Assembly (NCBI GenBank): GCA_963590855.1
Contig: CAVAQT010000004.1
Location: forward strand, 1 to 64,000
DNA: 64,000 nucleotides
Direction: 5' to 3'
From: Ruminococcus_C sp963590855
GTDB lineage: Bacteria; Bacillota; Clostridia; Oscillospirales; Ruminococcaceae
The notes under the pieces were generated by a model. That model was given only the letters and a program-made list of their open reading frames with translations. It was not told where the DNA came from and did not search any database. The translations under genes and the position numbers were made by a program. Shown here in pieces: positions 35,125 to 44,321 of the stretch (within the stretch, counting starts at the first letter, position 1; every line of letters starts with the position of its first letter).

Positions 35125-35391
35125 ATGAAAAAATTTCTCGTCTATCTCTGCTCTATTGTGGTCGCAGTGATCCTGGGCGGCGTTATCGGCAATCTCTGCA
35201 TGAAATATGCGCCGCTGAGCTGGCTGAACTATGCTCCGCCGCTCCACTTAAAGACCCACTCCTGGAATCTCTATGTCGCAGATCTCACCTTTGGCATCCA
35301 GTCTAAATTCAACATTGCACAGCTGCTGCTGACGATCGTGGCGATCTTTGTTGCACCTAAGATCGAGCCGCTGATCGGCAAAAAGAAATGA
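35125..35391 (+). CDS. DUF4321 small membrane protein
   Basis: 88 residues with an N-terminal membrane segment (KFLVYLCSIVVAVILGGVIGN), a middle part with DLTFGIQSKFNIAQ and a second segment near the C-terminus before a KKK tail. The conserved F-x-I/L-G-F/I-x-x-x-x-N pattern is that of DUF4321, a family found just upstream of mreB in Clostridia. It may assist the elongation machinery; function is unknown. Confidence 0.75.
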   Translation: MKKFLVYLCSIVVAVILGGVIGNLCMKYAPLSWLNYAPPLHLKTHSWNLYVADLTFGIQSKFNIAQLLLTIVAIFVAPKIEPLIGKKK

Positions 35392-35776
35392 TCTGTGTAT
35401 TGTTACATTTGCTGTAGTTTTTTCATTATCTCTCGTTCAATTTTCACAAAACGATAAAATTTCTGATCCGCAGAAAAAACCTGAAAAAATGATTGCCACA
35501 CCGCATTTTTCGTGGTATAATAAAAAAAGAGATTTTGAGACAGCACGGTGCAAAGCCGTCAGATATGCTTTTTTCGCATGCTGTTCTCAATATGCTCTGA
35601 TTTGATTCAAAAATCAAGCAACCGGACACACTGCACCGGAATTTTCGGCAGCAGTGTTCTCTTTTCTATATAGAACAACGCGCCGCACCGGTCTGTCAAA
35701 GGGCGCTATGCGGTGCTGCAATCGGTTTACAGGGGAAGATGCGGAACAGGAAAGCGCATCCAAAGGAGCACACTAT
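35392..35776 (+). promoter_or_regulatory. mreB promoter and long structured leader
   Basis: No gene lies in this 385-base space. TTGCCA at 35493-35498, 17-base spacer and TATAAT at 35516-35521 (with TGG) form a strong promoter, giving a leader of about 250 bases. CAGCACGGTGCAAAGCCGTC at 35541 matches one arm of the hairpin element at 55927 (20 of 22 bases with the following AG). GCACCG occurs twice and CGGTGC twice in the leader, so more than one fold is possible. Confidence 0.7.
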
Positions 35777-36796
35777 ATGTTTACAAAAGATATTGGCATT
35801 GATCTGGGCACAGCAAATACCCTTGTCTATCTGCGCGGCAAGGGAATCATTATCCGTGAGCCGTCTGTAGTCGCTGTCAACACACACACAGACCGCGCCA
35901 AATATGTGGGAAAAGAAGCAAAAGAAGTCATCGGCAGAACGCCCGGCTCTATCGTTGCTGTGCGTCCGCTGAAAGACGGCGTCATCGCTGACTTCGAGAC
36001 CACAACCATTTTATTGCAGGAATTCATCCGGAAGGCGATGCACGGCAAGATGTTCGCCCGGGCGCGGGTCATTATCTGTATTCCCTCCGGTGTTACAGCA
36101 GTGGAACGCCGTGCTGTACGGGATGCCGCAGATCAGGCAGGTGCAAAGCCGGTGCTCATTGTGGAAGAGCCAATGGCAGCTGCCATCGGCGCAGGTCTCC
36201 CCACGACAGAGCCTACCGGCTGTATGGTAGTAGACATCGGCGGCGGTACTTCGGAAGTAGCTGTTATCGCTCTGGGCGGTATTGTGGTTTCACAGAGCGT
36301 CCGCTGTGCCGGTGATGCATTTGATGCCGCCATCATCAACTACATCAAAAAGCGGTATAATCTGCTGATCGGCGAACGCACCGCAGAAAGCATCAAGATC
36401 CAGATCGGAACTGCCTATCCGGTCGATCGGGATGAAATGATGCAGATCAAGGGCAGAAACCTGATGAGCGGTCTGCCGGAAAACATCAACATCACCTCCA
36501 AGGAAGTCCGGGAATCTCTGGCTGAGCCGCTGTCCCGGATCGTCGATGCCGTGAAGTGTACACTGGAACAGACTCCGCCGGAGCTGGCGGCAGACATCAT
36601 CGACCATGGCATTACGCTGACCGGCGGCGGCGCGCTGCTTCGCGGCCTGGATCAGCTGATCCACAAGGAAACCGGCATGCCGGTCTTTATTGCGGAATAT
36701 CCTCTGGACTGCGTTGCCGAAGGAACCGGAAAGATCCTGGAAAATCTCGACAAATACCGGGATGCTGTTTCGGAAGAATCCAAGGGCTTCGAGTGA
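35777..36796 (+). CDS. mreB: Rod-shape-determining actin homologue MreB
   Basis: 339 residues. MFTKDIGIDLGTANTLVY opens the actin-like fold; later motifs are VVDIGGGTSEVAV (phosphate 2) and ITLTGGGALLRGL (adenosine). It polymerises on the membrane and guides lateral wall synthesis. AAAGGAG before ATG 35777 decides the start; a 41-codon upstream extension of the frame is not used. First gene of mreB-mreC-mreD-PBP2. Confidence 0.96.
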   Translation: MFTKDIGIDLGTANTLVYLRGKGIIIREPSVVAVNTHTDRAKYVGKEAKEVIGRTPGSIVAVRPLKDGVIADFETTTILLQEFIRKAMHGKMFARARVIICIPSGVTAVERRAVRDAADQAGAKPVLIVEEPMAAAIGAGLPTTEPTGCMVVDIGGGTSEVAVIALGGIVVSQSVRCAGDAFDAAIINYIKKRYNLLIGERTAESIKIQIGTAYPVDRDEMMQIKGRNLMSGLPENINITSKEVRESLAEPLSRIVDAVKCTLEQTPPELAADIIDHGITLTGGGALLRGLDQLIHKETGMPVFIAEYPLDCVAEGTGKILENLDKYRDAVSEESKGFE

Positions 36797-36815
36797 GAAA
36801 GGAGGCTGACTTTCC

Positions 36816-37676
36816 ATGGGCGGTTTTTTCCGCAGCAAAAAATTCCGCATTATTTTATGCATTGTTGCCCTGCTGATCGGCATCATGCTCTATGCGGTAA
36901 CACAGGATGGCTATACCCTGCCGACAACCGGTTTTTTGGGAAAGGTGCTGAATCCGGTTCGCTCGGTTTCCAACAGCATTTCCTCCAGTGTTCAGGATAC
37001 TCTGGATGTGTTTACCAAATCCAAGGAATATCAGACTGAAAACCAGGAACTGCGCCAGCGCGTGGCGGAACTGGAAAGCCAGATGGTGGACTATGATAAG
37101 ACCAAACAGGATCTGGCAGATCTGTCCGAGTTCATGGGCATCAAAGAAGATCATCCGGACAACCAGTTCTCTGATCCCTGCACCATCATTGGCTATGTCG
37201 AAAATGATCCGTTTCACGGATTTTATATTGACCGGGGCAGCGATGACGGCTTGTCGGTTTATGATCCGGTCGTTACCGCAGAAGGTCTGGTCGGCATTAT
37301 TTCCGAAATTTCCGAAACCTATGCCACAGTAGAGACCATCTGCTCCCCCAACCTTTCCATTGGTGCAAAGGCTTCCAACAAGTCGGAATCCGGCATTGTG
37401 GAAGGCGATGTGACATTGGCATCTGAATATCGCTGCCGGATGATCTATCTGGAAAAGGATACCACTTTGAAAAGCGGCGATCTCATCACAACCTCCAATT
37501 CGGTAGGTATTTTTCCCCAGGGGTATCTGATCGGCTCGGTAGAATCCATCGAGCCCATGGACAATGGGCTGAGCTACTGCGCAGTTATCCGTCCGTCGGT
37601 GGATTTGGAAAATCTAAAAAATGTGATCGTCATCAAGGACTTTGCCGGAAAGGAGCAGCAGAATGCGGCAAACTAA
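36816..37676 (+). CDS. mreC: Rod-shape-determining protein MreC
   Basis: 286 residues: one N-terminal membrane segment (about 9-27), a coiled coil (about 60-100, TENQELRQRVAELESQM) and the two beta-barrel domains with GFYIDRGSDDGLSVYDPVV and SGDLITTSNSVGIFPQG. It links MreB inside to the PBP/Rod complex outside. AAAGGAGG precedes the ATG; its end overlaps mreD by 14 bases. Confidence 0.95.
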   Translation: MGGFFRSKKFRIILCIVALLIGIMLYAVTQDGYTLPTTGFLGKVLNPVRSVSNSISSSVQDTLDVFTKSKEYQTENQELRQRVAELESQMVDYDKTKQDLADLSEFMGIKEDHPDNQFSDPCTIIGYVENDPFHGFYIDRGSDDGLSVYDPVVTAEGLVGIISEISETYATVETICSPNLSIGAKASNKSESGIVEGDVTLASEYRCRMIYLEKDTTLKSGDLITTSNSVGIFPQGYLIGSVESIEPMDNGLSYCAVIRPSVDLENLKNVIVIKDFAGKEQQNAAN

Positions 37677-38247
37677 GCGAAAGCTTCTCATGCAAAAGCA
37701 GCCGCGCCGCCCGAAGCTGCGCAATGTCATCCGGTGGGTTCTCTATGTGCTATGCATTTTCCTCGCGTTTGTCACTGCAAACGGCGGCGACTTTAAAAAA
37801 CCGCTGCTGCTGATCCCTGTGGCGCTCTGCATTTCCTCGGTTTCGGGGACAGTCGTGTCCGGGGCGATCGGCATTATCTGCGGTTTGCTGCTGGATATTT
37901 CCTGCGGCACATTGCCGGGATACCATGGAATCCTGCTGTTTTTGATCTGCCTGGTGATCTCCCGGCTCTATAACCGCCTGCTGCTGCAGCGGTTCTGGAA
38001 CATGGTACTGCTCACCGCAGCGGCGTCGTTTTTGGTCACCGGTTTTGACTTTTTGTTTCAGTATGCGATCTGGGGCTATGACAATGTGTCCCATCTGTAT
38101 CTCACATACTCCTTGCCATGTCTGGCATACACTGCCATCAGCAGCATCGTGATCTACCCTATTTTCGCATTGATGCATCGTTTTCTGCTGCCGAAACGGC
38201 GGCGCGCCATCGAGAAAAAGCTCAAGCCGTTAGAAGAAACCGCCTGA
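37663..38247 (+). CDS. mreD: Rod-shape-determining protein MreD
   Basis: 194 residues with about five membrane segments after a basic N-terminus (RQTKRKLLMQKQPRRPKLR). The pattern GLLLDISCGTLPGYHGILLF is the conserved MreD core. AAAGGAG inside the end of mreC lies before ATG 37663. It is an integral partner of MreC in the elongasome. Confidence 0.9.
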   Translation: MRQTKRKLLMQKQPRRPKLRNVIRWVLYVLCIFLAFVTANGGDFKKPLLLIPVALCISSVSGTVVSGAIGIICGLLLDISCGTLPGYHGILLFLICLVISRLYNRLLLQRFWNMVLLTAAASFLVTGFDFLFQYAIWGYDNVSHLYLTYSLPCLAYTAISSIVIYPIFALMHRFLLPKRRRAIEKKLKPLEETA

Positions 38248-38289
38248 CCATTTTTCTTGTCCCCCTACTCTCCGGAAAGGAGCCATCTT

Positions 38290-40374
38290 ATGAAACACAC
38301 GGCATCCAGCTATGTCAAACTCACACTTGCCAGTATGCTGGTACTGCTTGCCAGCTGCGCTTGTGCGTGGCGGCTGATGAAGATCCAGATCGTCGAGAGC
38401 GACACTTATACGGCAAAGCGGATCTCCACGCAGAAATATACACAAACCATCAGTGCGACCCGGGGTGAGATCGTCGATTCTTCCGGAAAGGCAGTGATCG
38501 AGAACAAGGTCGGCTACAATGTTATCATTGAGCCGGACACATTTCCGGAGGATAACAAAAAGGGAAACCAGGTACTTCTGGCTCTGGCTGATATTCTGGA
38601 TCAAAACGGCGTAGAGTGGAGCACATCGCTTCCCATCTCTGAAACAGAGCCATATGTTTTCACTGGTGATGATGATGCCTCTGCAAAGCTGAAAGAAAAC
38701 CTCAATATGAATGTCTATGCCACCGCTGATAACTGCATGGACAAGCTGAAAGAGGACTATGACATTGATGACAGCTATACGCCGGAACAACAGCGCCTGC
38801 TTGCCGGAATCCGCTATGAGATGCAGCTGCGCGGCTTTTCTCTCAGCAATCGTTTTACGCTGGCAGAAGATGTGCCCATAGAAGTGGTGACAGAACTGAA
38901 GGAACGCGGCGTTACACTGCCCGGCATGGACATTGTAGAAGAGGCCATCCGCTCCGTTGCCCAGGGCGATGTTGTCCCCCATGAGATCGGCACAGTCGGC
39001 CCGATTTATGCGGAGGAATACGAAAAGCTGAAATCAGAGGGCTATGCATTAGATGACTCTGTGGGAAAGAGCGGCATTGAACGTGCCATGGAGAGTACGC
39101 TCCGCGGCACAGACGGCATCAAGGAGATCACAGTAGAAAACGGCGTTGTGGTTTCTTCGGATATGAAAACACCGGTCGAAGCCGGAAAGACCGTGCAGCT
39201 GACCGTCAACAGCGACTATCAGCGGGAGTTACAGAGCATTCTGGACGGGTTTATCCAAAACTTTGACAGTCTGCGCGATTCCAAAACAGAGGAATTAGGA
39301 CTGAAAAAGGTTTCCTGCGGCGCGATCGTTGTACTAGATGCCAAGACCGCCGGCGTTCTCGGCATGGTCACCGCACCCACCTATAATCTGGAGGACTACA
39401 AAACCGATTACGCCTCGATCCTCAACGCAGAAAATACGCCGTTGGTCAACCGTGCGACAGATGGTCTCTACCGCCCGGGTTCAACCTTTAAGACCATTAC
39501 GGCAACTGCCGGACTGAACGAACAAATCATCACCGGCAGCAGCACCTATTTCTGCGGACACACCTATGTCTTTAAGGATCACACTTACAACTGTACCGGT
39601 TCTCACGGAGATATTGCCGTAACACAAGCGCTGCGTGTCTCCTGCAACATCTTTTTCTATAAGCTTTCGGAAGAGCTGACCATCGACCGTATTTCCGAAT
39701 ATGCTACGAAATTCGGTCTGGGGCAGTCCACCGGATTGGAAACCGGTGATGCTGCCGGACATCTGTCCAACCAGGAAACCTTTGCGGAACTGGGTGCAGA
39801 CTGGACTGTTGGTCAGGTATTGCAGAGCGCTATCGGTCAGGGTGAATGGGCGGTTACGCCTTTGCAAATGGCAAATGTGGCATGCACCATTGCCAACAAC
39901 GGCACACGCTATGAGCCGCATCTGGTTGACAGCATCTGGGATTACAGTCATACCACCAAGCTGGAACAGATCGAACCCGTGGTGGCAGAGCAGATCAAGC
40001 CGGTCAACGACAGTGTATTCCAGTATGTGGAAAATGGTATGATCGCAGCCTCCACCAACAATTTCCCGGCGCAGTATTCCCTGTCGAACCTGGGATTTGA
40101 TGTTGCGGTCAAGACAGGTACGCCGCAGGTCAGCGGACGCGTGCAGGATTCCTTCTTCATTGGCTATGCGCCGGCGGATGATCCGGAAATTGCTTTTGCC
40201 GGCGTGATCGAAGGCGGCGAATATTCCAAGTACATGATCCGTTCCATCATTCAGGCATACGAAAAGACCGTAAAGGGACAACAGACCAATGTGGATGCAG
40301 TCGGTGCAACCACGGCATCTACAGACACTTCCGGAACAACAACCACTACATCGACGACAACAACGGTGCATTGA
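38290..40374 (+). CDS. Penicillin-binding protein 2, elongation transpeptidase
   Basis: 694 residues. N-terminal membrane anchor (about 10-30), the class B dimerisation domain starting SATRGEIVDSSGKAV, and the transpeptidase domain with S398-TF-K401, SCN at 451-453 and KTGTPQ near 600. It ends in a Thr/Ser-rich tail. It crosslinks side-wall peptidoglycan with the MreBCD complex. AAAGGAG precedes ATG 38290. No rodA or minCDE follows, unlike many Clostridia. Confidence 0.94.
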   Translation: MKHTASSYVKLTLASMLVLLASCACAWRLMKIQIVESDTYTAKRISTQKYTQTISATRGEIVDSSGKAVIENKVGYNVIIEPDTFPEDNKKGNQVLLALADILDQNGVEWSTSLPISETEPYVFTGDDDASAKLKENLNMNVYATADNCMDKLKEDYDIDDSYTPEQQRLLAGIRYEMQLRGFSLSNRFTLAEDVPIEVVTELKERGVTLPGMDIVEEAIRSVAQGDVVPHEIGTVGPIYAEEYEKLKSEGYALDDSVGKSGIERAMESTLRGTDGIKEITVENGVVVSSDMKTPVEAGKTVQLTVNSDYQRELQSILDGFIQNFDSLRDSKTEELGLKKVSCGAIVVLDAKTAGVLGMVTAPTYNLEDYKTDYASILNAENTPLVNRATDGLYRPGSTFKTITATAGLNEQIITGSSTYFCGHTYVFKDHTYNCTGSHGDIAVTQALRVSCNIFFYKLSEELTIDRISEYATKFGLGQSTGLETGDAAGHLSNQETFAELGADWTVGQVLQSAIGQGEWAVTPLQMANVACTIANNGTRYEPHLVDSIWDYSHTTKLEQIEPVVAEQIKPVNDSVFQYVENGMIAASTNNFPAQYSLSNLGFDVAVKTGTPQVSGRVQDSFFIGYAPADDPEIAFAGVIEGGEYSKYMIRSIIQAYEKTVKGQQTNVDAVGATTASTDTSGTTTTTSTTTTVH

Positions 40375-40455
40375 TGCTTTTCGTCATATTGCACAAGGAA
40401 CAACATGGGAAGCACCATATAATCCACAATTTTATATTTTTCTGACGGAAACTCT

Positions 40456-40483
40456 TTGACAAATCACAATTTTGTGGTATAAT
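40456..40483 (+). promoter_or_regulatory. mgsA promoter
   Basis: TTGACA at 40456-40461, 16-base spacer and TATAAT at 40478-40483 with extended TGG. The leader is about 135 bases. Confidence 0.85.
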
Positions 40484-40623
40484 AGTTGTATAAGCAGAAC
40501 TAGAGCGTGTTCCCATAAAATCGGTGCATCTGCTCCGGCTTGCAGCACGAATTCTACAGAACATAATTGTTGAGTTTTCAATTGCGATATCATAAACAAT
40601 GCAGAAAGGAATGGTTATCCCAC

Positions 40624-41028
40624 ATGACAATTGCACTGATTGCACACGACGCGAAAAAAGAACTGATGATCCAATTCTGTATCGCCTACTGCGGTATTCT
40701 CTCCCGGCACACCCTTTGTGCCACAGGAACTACCGGCAAGCAGGTGGCAGAAGCAACTGGTCTTCGGATCCAGCGGTACTTAAGCGGTTCACAGGGCGGC
40801 GATCAGCAGATCGCGGCACGGATCTCCTGCAATGAGATCGATGTGCTTCTGTTCTTCCGCGATCCCATCAACCGCAAGGCTTCAGAGCCCAACGAGATGA
40901 ATCTGCTTCGTCTCTGTGATGTACACAATGTCCCGGTCGCAACCAACATTGCTACCGCAGAAGCGCTTATCATGGCGCTGGAGCGCGGCGATCTGGACTG
41001 GCGCGAGATCGGCAACCCTTCCATCTGA
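40624..41028 (+). CDS. mgsA: Methylglyoxal synthase
   Basis: 134 residues: IALIAHDAKKELM at the start, LCATGTTGKQV, the phosphate loop SGSQGGDQQIAA (family SGPLGGDQQ), and LLFFRDPINRK. It turns dihydroxyacetone phosphate into methylglyoxal and phosphate, a bypass that relieves sugar-phosphate stress. AAAGGAATGG lies before ATG 40624. A terminator follows. Confidence 0.94.
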   Translation: MTIALIAHDAKKELMIQFCIAYCGILSRHTLCATGTTGKQVAEATGLRIQRYLSGSQGGDQQIAARISCNEIDVLLFFRDPINRKASEPNEMNLLRLCDVHNVPVATNIATAEALIMALERGDLDWREIGNPSI

Positions 41029-41087
41029 GCGCATATTGGCAGTGCTGCACTGCCGCTAAGATTTTTGTACAGTTATCTCCCCTTTTT

Positions 41088-41114
41088 CGGAAGGGGAAAT
41101 TTTTTGCAGTCCGG
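41088..41114 (+). terminator. Terminator between mgsA and hisS
   Basis: TCCCCTT-TTTCGG-AAGGGGA followed by AATTTTTTG, ending 30 bases before the hisS ATG. A second hairpin, GGCAGTGC-T-GCACTGCC, lies upstream at 41038-41054. Confidence 0.8.
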
Positions 41115-41143
41115 TCTCCGGAATGCGAGGAGGTTTTTCAAAC

Positions 41144-42460
41144 ATGGCAATCAAGATCACACGCCCCCAGGGCACAGAAGATGTGACACCCAAACAGATT
41201 TACAAATGGCACACCGTAGAGCGGATCGCACGGGAAACCGCGGAAAGCTTCGGTTTTCACGAGACACGCATCCCTACCTTTGAAAGTACAGATCTGTTCC
41301 TGCGCTCTGTTGGCGAAACAACAGATGTCGTGCAGAAAGAGATGTATACAGTCAAGGCAAAGGAAACCGAGTTCACCCTGCGCCCGGAGGGCACTGCCGG
41401 CACGATTCGTTCCATGCTCCAGAATGGTCTGCTGAACGACGCTCTGCCGCAAAAAGTGTTTTACATTCTGTCCTGCTTCCGCCACGAGCGTCCGCAGGCT
41501 GGCAGACTCCGGGAGTTCCACCAGTTCGGCATCGAAATGGCAGGCAGCCAGGGCCCGGCTTCTGATGCAGAGATCATTTCTCTGGCAAAAACCATTCTCG
41601 ACCGGGCAGGCCTGAAAAACATTGTCCTGAACATCAACTCCATCGGCTGCCCCACCTGCCGTGCAGAATATCACAAGGCGCTCCGTGCATACTTTGAGCC
41701 GAAAAAGGACGAGCTGTGCGAGACCTGTCTCACACGTCTGGAAAAGAACCCCATGCGTATTCTGGACTGCAAAAGCCCCATCTGTGCCGGCATCGCCAAG
41801 GATGCACCGATCATTCTGGATTATCTCTGCGACGAATGCCGCGACCATTTCCAGAAGCTCCAGGAATACCTGAAGGCATTGGACATTGACTATACCATCA
41901 ATCCGAAGATCGTTCGCGGTCTGGACTATTATACCAAGACTGTTTTTGAGTTTGTCACCACAGATATCGGTGCACAGGGCACTGTCTGCGGCGGCGGCCG
42001 GTATGACGGTCTGATCGAACAGATGGGCGGAAAGCCGACTCCGGCAATGGGATTTGCCATGGGCTTAGAGCGTCTGATCCTCACCATGGACAGCCAGGGC
42101 TGTGACTTTGAAGAGCCGAAAACCTGTGATCTGTACATCGCACCCATGGATGAAAGCGCAGTGCCGCTGACCATGCAGCTGGGACATCAGCTGCGCGTAT
42201 CCGGCTATCAGGTAGAATACGATGTGATGCAGCGCGGCCTGAAAGCACAGATGAAATATGCCAATAAGATCGGTGCCTCCTTTGTGATGGTACTGGGCGG
42301 AAATGAACTGGCAGAAAAGAAGGCAAAGCTGAAAAACATGGAGACCGGCGAACAGATCGAGATCGCACTGGACGATACGTTCGAGGAAAAATTCGATGAT
42401 ATTGCCGTGCAGTACATGTTCCATGATATTGTAGATGATTTTGAAAAGGAGTGTCAGTAA
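41144..42460 (+). CDS. hisS: Histidyl-tRNA synthetase
   Basis: 438 residues, class II. Motif 2 around CFRHERPQAGRLREFHQFG, the His-A box VRGLDYYTKTVFEF, and motif 3 with MGFAMGLERL. A Cys cluster (CPTCRAEY, CETCLTRL, CDECRDHF) in the insertion is usual for a group of bacterial enzymes. GAGGAGG precedes ATG 41144. Only about 30 bases separate it from the preceding terminator, so it may depend on read-through. Two bases separate it from aspS. Confidence 0.96.
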   Translation: MAIKITRPQGTEDVTPKQIYKWHTVERIARETAESFGFHETRIPTFESTDLFLRSVGETTDVVQKEMYTVKAKETEFTLRPEGTAGTIRSMLQNGLLNDALPQKVFYILSCFRHERPQAGRLREFHQFGIEMAGSQGPASDAEIISLAKTILDRAGLKNIVLNINSIGCPTCRAEYHKALRAYFEPKKDELCETCLTRLEKNPMRILDCKSPICAGIAKDAPIILDYLCDECRDHFQKLQEYLKALDIDYTINPKIVRGLDYYTKTVFEFVTTDIGAQGTVCGGGRYDGLIEQMGGKPTPAMGFAMGLERLILTMDSQGCDFEEPKTCDLYIAPMDESAVPLTMQLGHQLRVSGYQVEYDVMQRGLKAQMKYANKIGASFVMVLGGNELAEKKAKLKNMETGEQIEIALDDTFEEKFDDIAVQYMFHDIVDDFEKECQ

Positions 42461-42462
42461 AC

Positions 42463-44244
42463 ATGGATTTGATGCAGGATTTGCGCCGCACCTGTTACTG
42501 CGGTGAAGTGACGAAAGCAGGAGAAACAGTTGTTGTCGGCGGTTTTGTGCAGAAAGTGCGAAACCTGGGCAATCTGATCTTCATTGATCTGCGTGACCGC
42601 ACCGGCATTGTACAGTTGGCATTCAACGACCAGACTGACCGCGCCATTTTTGAAAAGGCTGCTTCCTGCCACAGCGAATATGTACTGATGGCAAAGGGCG
42701 TGGTTGCAGAGCGTTCCAGCGTCAACAAGGAAATGAAAACCGGCGCTGTGGAGATCCTGGTAGAGGATCTGCGTGTGCTTTCCAAGGCACAGACACCGCC
42801 TTTCGCAATCACCGATGAAACCAAAACAAACGAAGAACTCCGTCTGAAATACCGCTATCTGGACTTGCGCCGTGCACCGCTGCAACATAATCTGATTATG
42901 CGTCACAAGATTGCACTGGCTGCCAGAGAATATTTCTATGCCAACAACTTCATTGAGATCGAAACCCCGATGATGATGAAGTCCACCCCGGAGGGCGCGC
43001 GGGACTATCTGATCCCGTCCCGTGTGCACAACGGCAAGTTCTATGCCCTGCCCCAGTCGCCGCAGATCTACAAGCAGCTGCTGATGGTTTCCGGCATGGA
43101 TCGTTACATCCAGATCGCACGTTGCTTCCGTGACGAGGATCTCCGCGCAGACCGTCAGCCGGAATTCACCCAGATCGACCTGGAAATGTCCTTTGTGGAT
43201 GTGGAGGATATCCTCCAGATCACAGAGGGATTTGTCAAGTACCTGTTTCAGAAGGTGCTGAATATGGATATCACGACACCGCTGCCCCGCATGACTTATC
43301 AGGAGGCAATGGAGCGCTACGGTTCAGACAAGCCGGATACTCGCTTTGGCATGGAGCTCCAGGATCTCTCCGACGTTGTCAAGGATGTAGACTTTATGGT
43401 ATTCCGCTCCGCACTGGAAGCCGGCGGCAGCGTTCGTGCCATTGTGGCAAAGGATGCAGCATCGGTGCTGACTCGTAAGGAGATCGATAAACTCATCGAA
43501 AAGGCAAAGGGCATTGGCGCAAAAGGTCTGGCATTCATTCGTTGGCACGACGAAAAACCGAACTGTTCTTTTGCAAAGTTCCTGCCGGAGGGCAAGTTGG
43601 ATGAGATCCTGTCTCACCTGGGCTGTGAGAAGGGCGACGTGGTTCTTATTGTTGCAGATAAGAACAAGGTCACACTGCCGGTTCTGGGCGCGCTGCGTCT
43701 GGAAGTTGCCAAGAAATTGGATCTGGTTCCGGAGGGCAAGTTCAACTTCCTGTGGATCACCCAGTTCCCGTTCTTTGAATGGAACGAAGATACCCAGCAT
43801 TGGGATGCAATGCATCACCCGTTCACCATGCCCATGGACGAGTGCCTGCCCTATCTGGACAGCGACCCGGCACGGGTAACGGCAAAGGCATTTGACCTGG
43901 TACTGAACGGTACAGAACTGTCCTCCGGTTCGATTCGTATTACCGATTACGAATTGCAGGAGAAAATGTTCCAGGCACTTGGTCTCACCGACGAGGAGAT
44001 CGAGGCAAAGTTCGGCTTCCTGGTAGAAGCTTATCACTACGGCGCACCGCCTCACGGTGGTCTGGGCATTGGTCTGGATCGTCTGGCAATGGTAATGCTC
44101 CAGGCAGAGAGTCTGCGTGATGTAGTGGCATTCCCGAAAGTACAGAACGCAAGCGAACTCATGAGTGCCTGCCCTGCCCCGGTAGATGCTGAGAGTCTGG
44201 ATGTCCTGGGCATTCAGGTAACACACAGCGAAGATGACGAATAA
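42463..44244 (+). CDS. aspS: Aspartyl-tRNA synthetase
   Basis: 593 residues, the long bacterial form with the GAD insertion. N-terminal OB-fold (VVVGGFVQKVRNLGNLIFIDLRDRTG uninterrupted), motif 2 with RCFRDEDLRADRQPEFTQ, and motif 3 GGLGIGLDRLAMVM. AAGGAG within the end of hisS precedes ATG 42463. The hisS-aspS pair is common in Firmicutes. Confidence 0.96.
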   Translation: MDLMQDLRRTCYCGEVTKAGETVVVGGFVQKVRNLGNLIFIDLRDRTGIVQLAFNDQTDRAIFEKAASCHSEYVLMAKGVVAERSSVNKEMKTGAVEILVEDLRVLSKAQTPPFAITDETKTNEELRLKYRYLDLRRAPLQHNLIMRHKIALAAREYFYANNFIEIETPMMMKSTPEGARDYLIPSRVHNGKFYALPQSPQIYKQLLMVSGMDRYIQIARCFRDEDLRADRQPEFTQIDLEMSFVDVEDILQITEGFVKYLFQKVLNMDITTPLPRMTYQEAMERYGSDKPDTRFGMELQDLSDVVKDVDFMVFRSALEAGGSVRAIVAKDAASVLTRKEIDKLIEKAKGIGAKGLAFIRWHDEKPNCSFAKFLPEGKLDEILSHLGCEKGDVVLIVADKNKVTLPVLGALRLEVAKKLDLVPEGKFNFLWITQFPFFEWNEDTQHWDAMHHPFTMPMDECLPYLDSDPARVTAKAFDLVLNGTELSSGSIRITDYELQEKMFQALGLTDEEIEAKFGFLVEAYHYGAPPHGGLGIGLDRLAMVMLQAESLRDVVAFPKVQNASELMSACPAPVDAESLDVLGIQVTHSEDDE

Positions 44245-44270
44245 CGCTTGAAAAAAGCCGCTATAAACAG

Positions 44271-44309
44271 AAACGCCAGCCTGTGGGAATTCCCATAGGC
44301 TGGCGTTTT
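44271..44309. terminator. Bidirectional terminator after aspS
   Basis: AAACGCCAGCCT-G-TGGGAA / TTCCCA-T-AGGCTGGCGTTT followed by TG; it separates aspS from the converging membrane-protein gene. Confidence 0.88.
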
Positions 44310-44321
44310 GTGATATTCGGA

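Noticed and set aside
41029..41143. T-box leader before hisS
   Set aside because: No AGGGTGGNACCGCG-type T-box sequence and no specifier-loop layout; only two simple hairpins are present.
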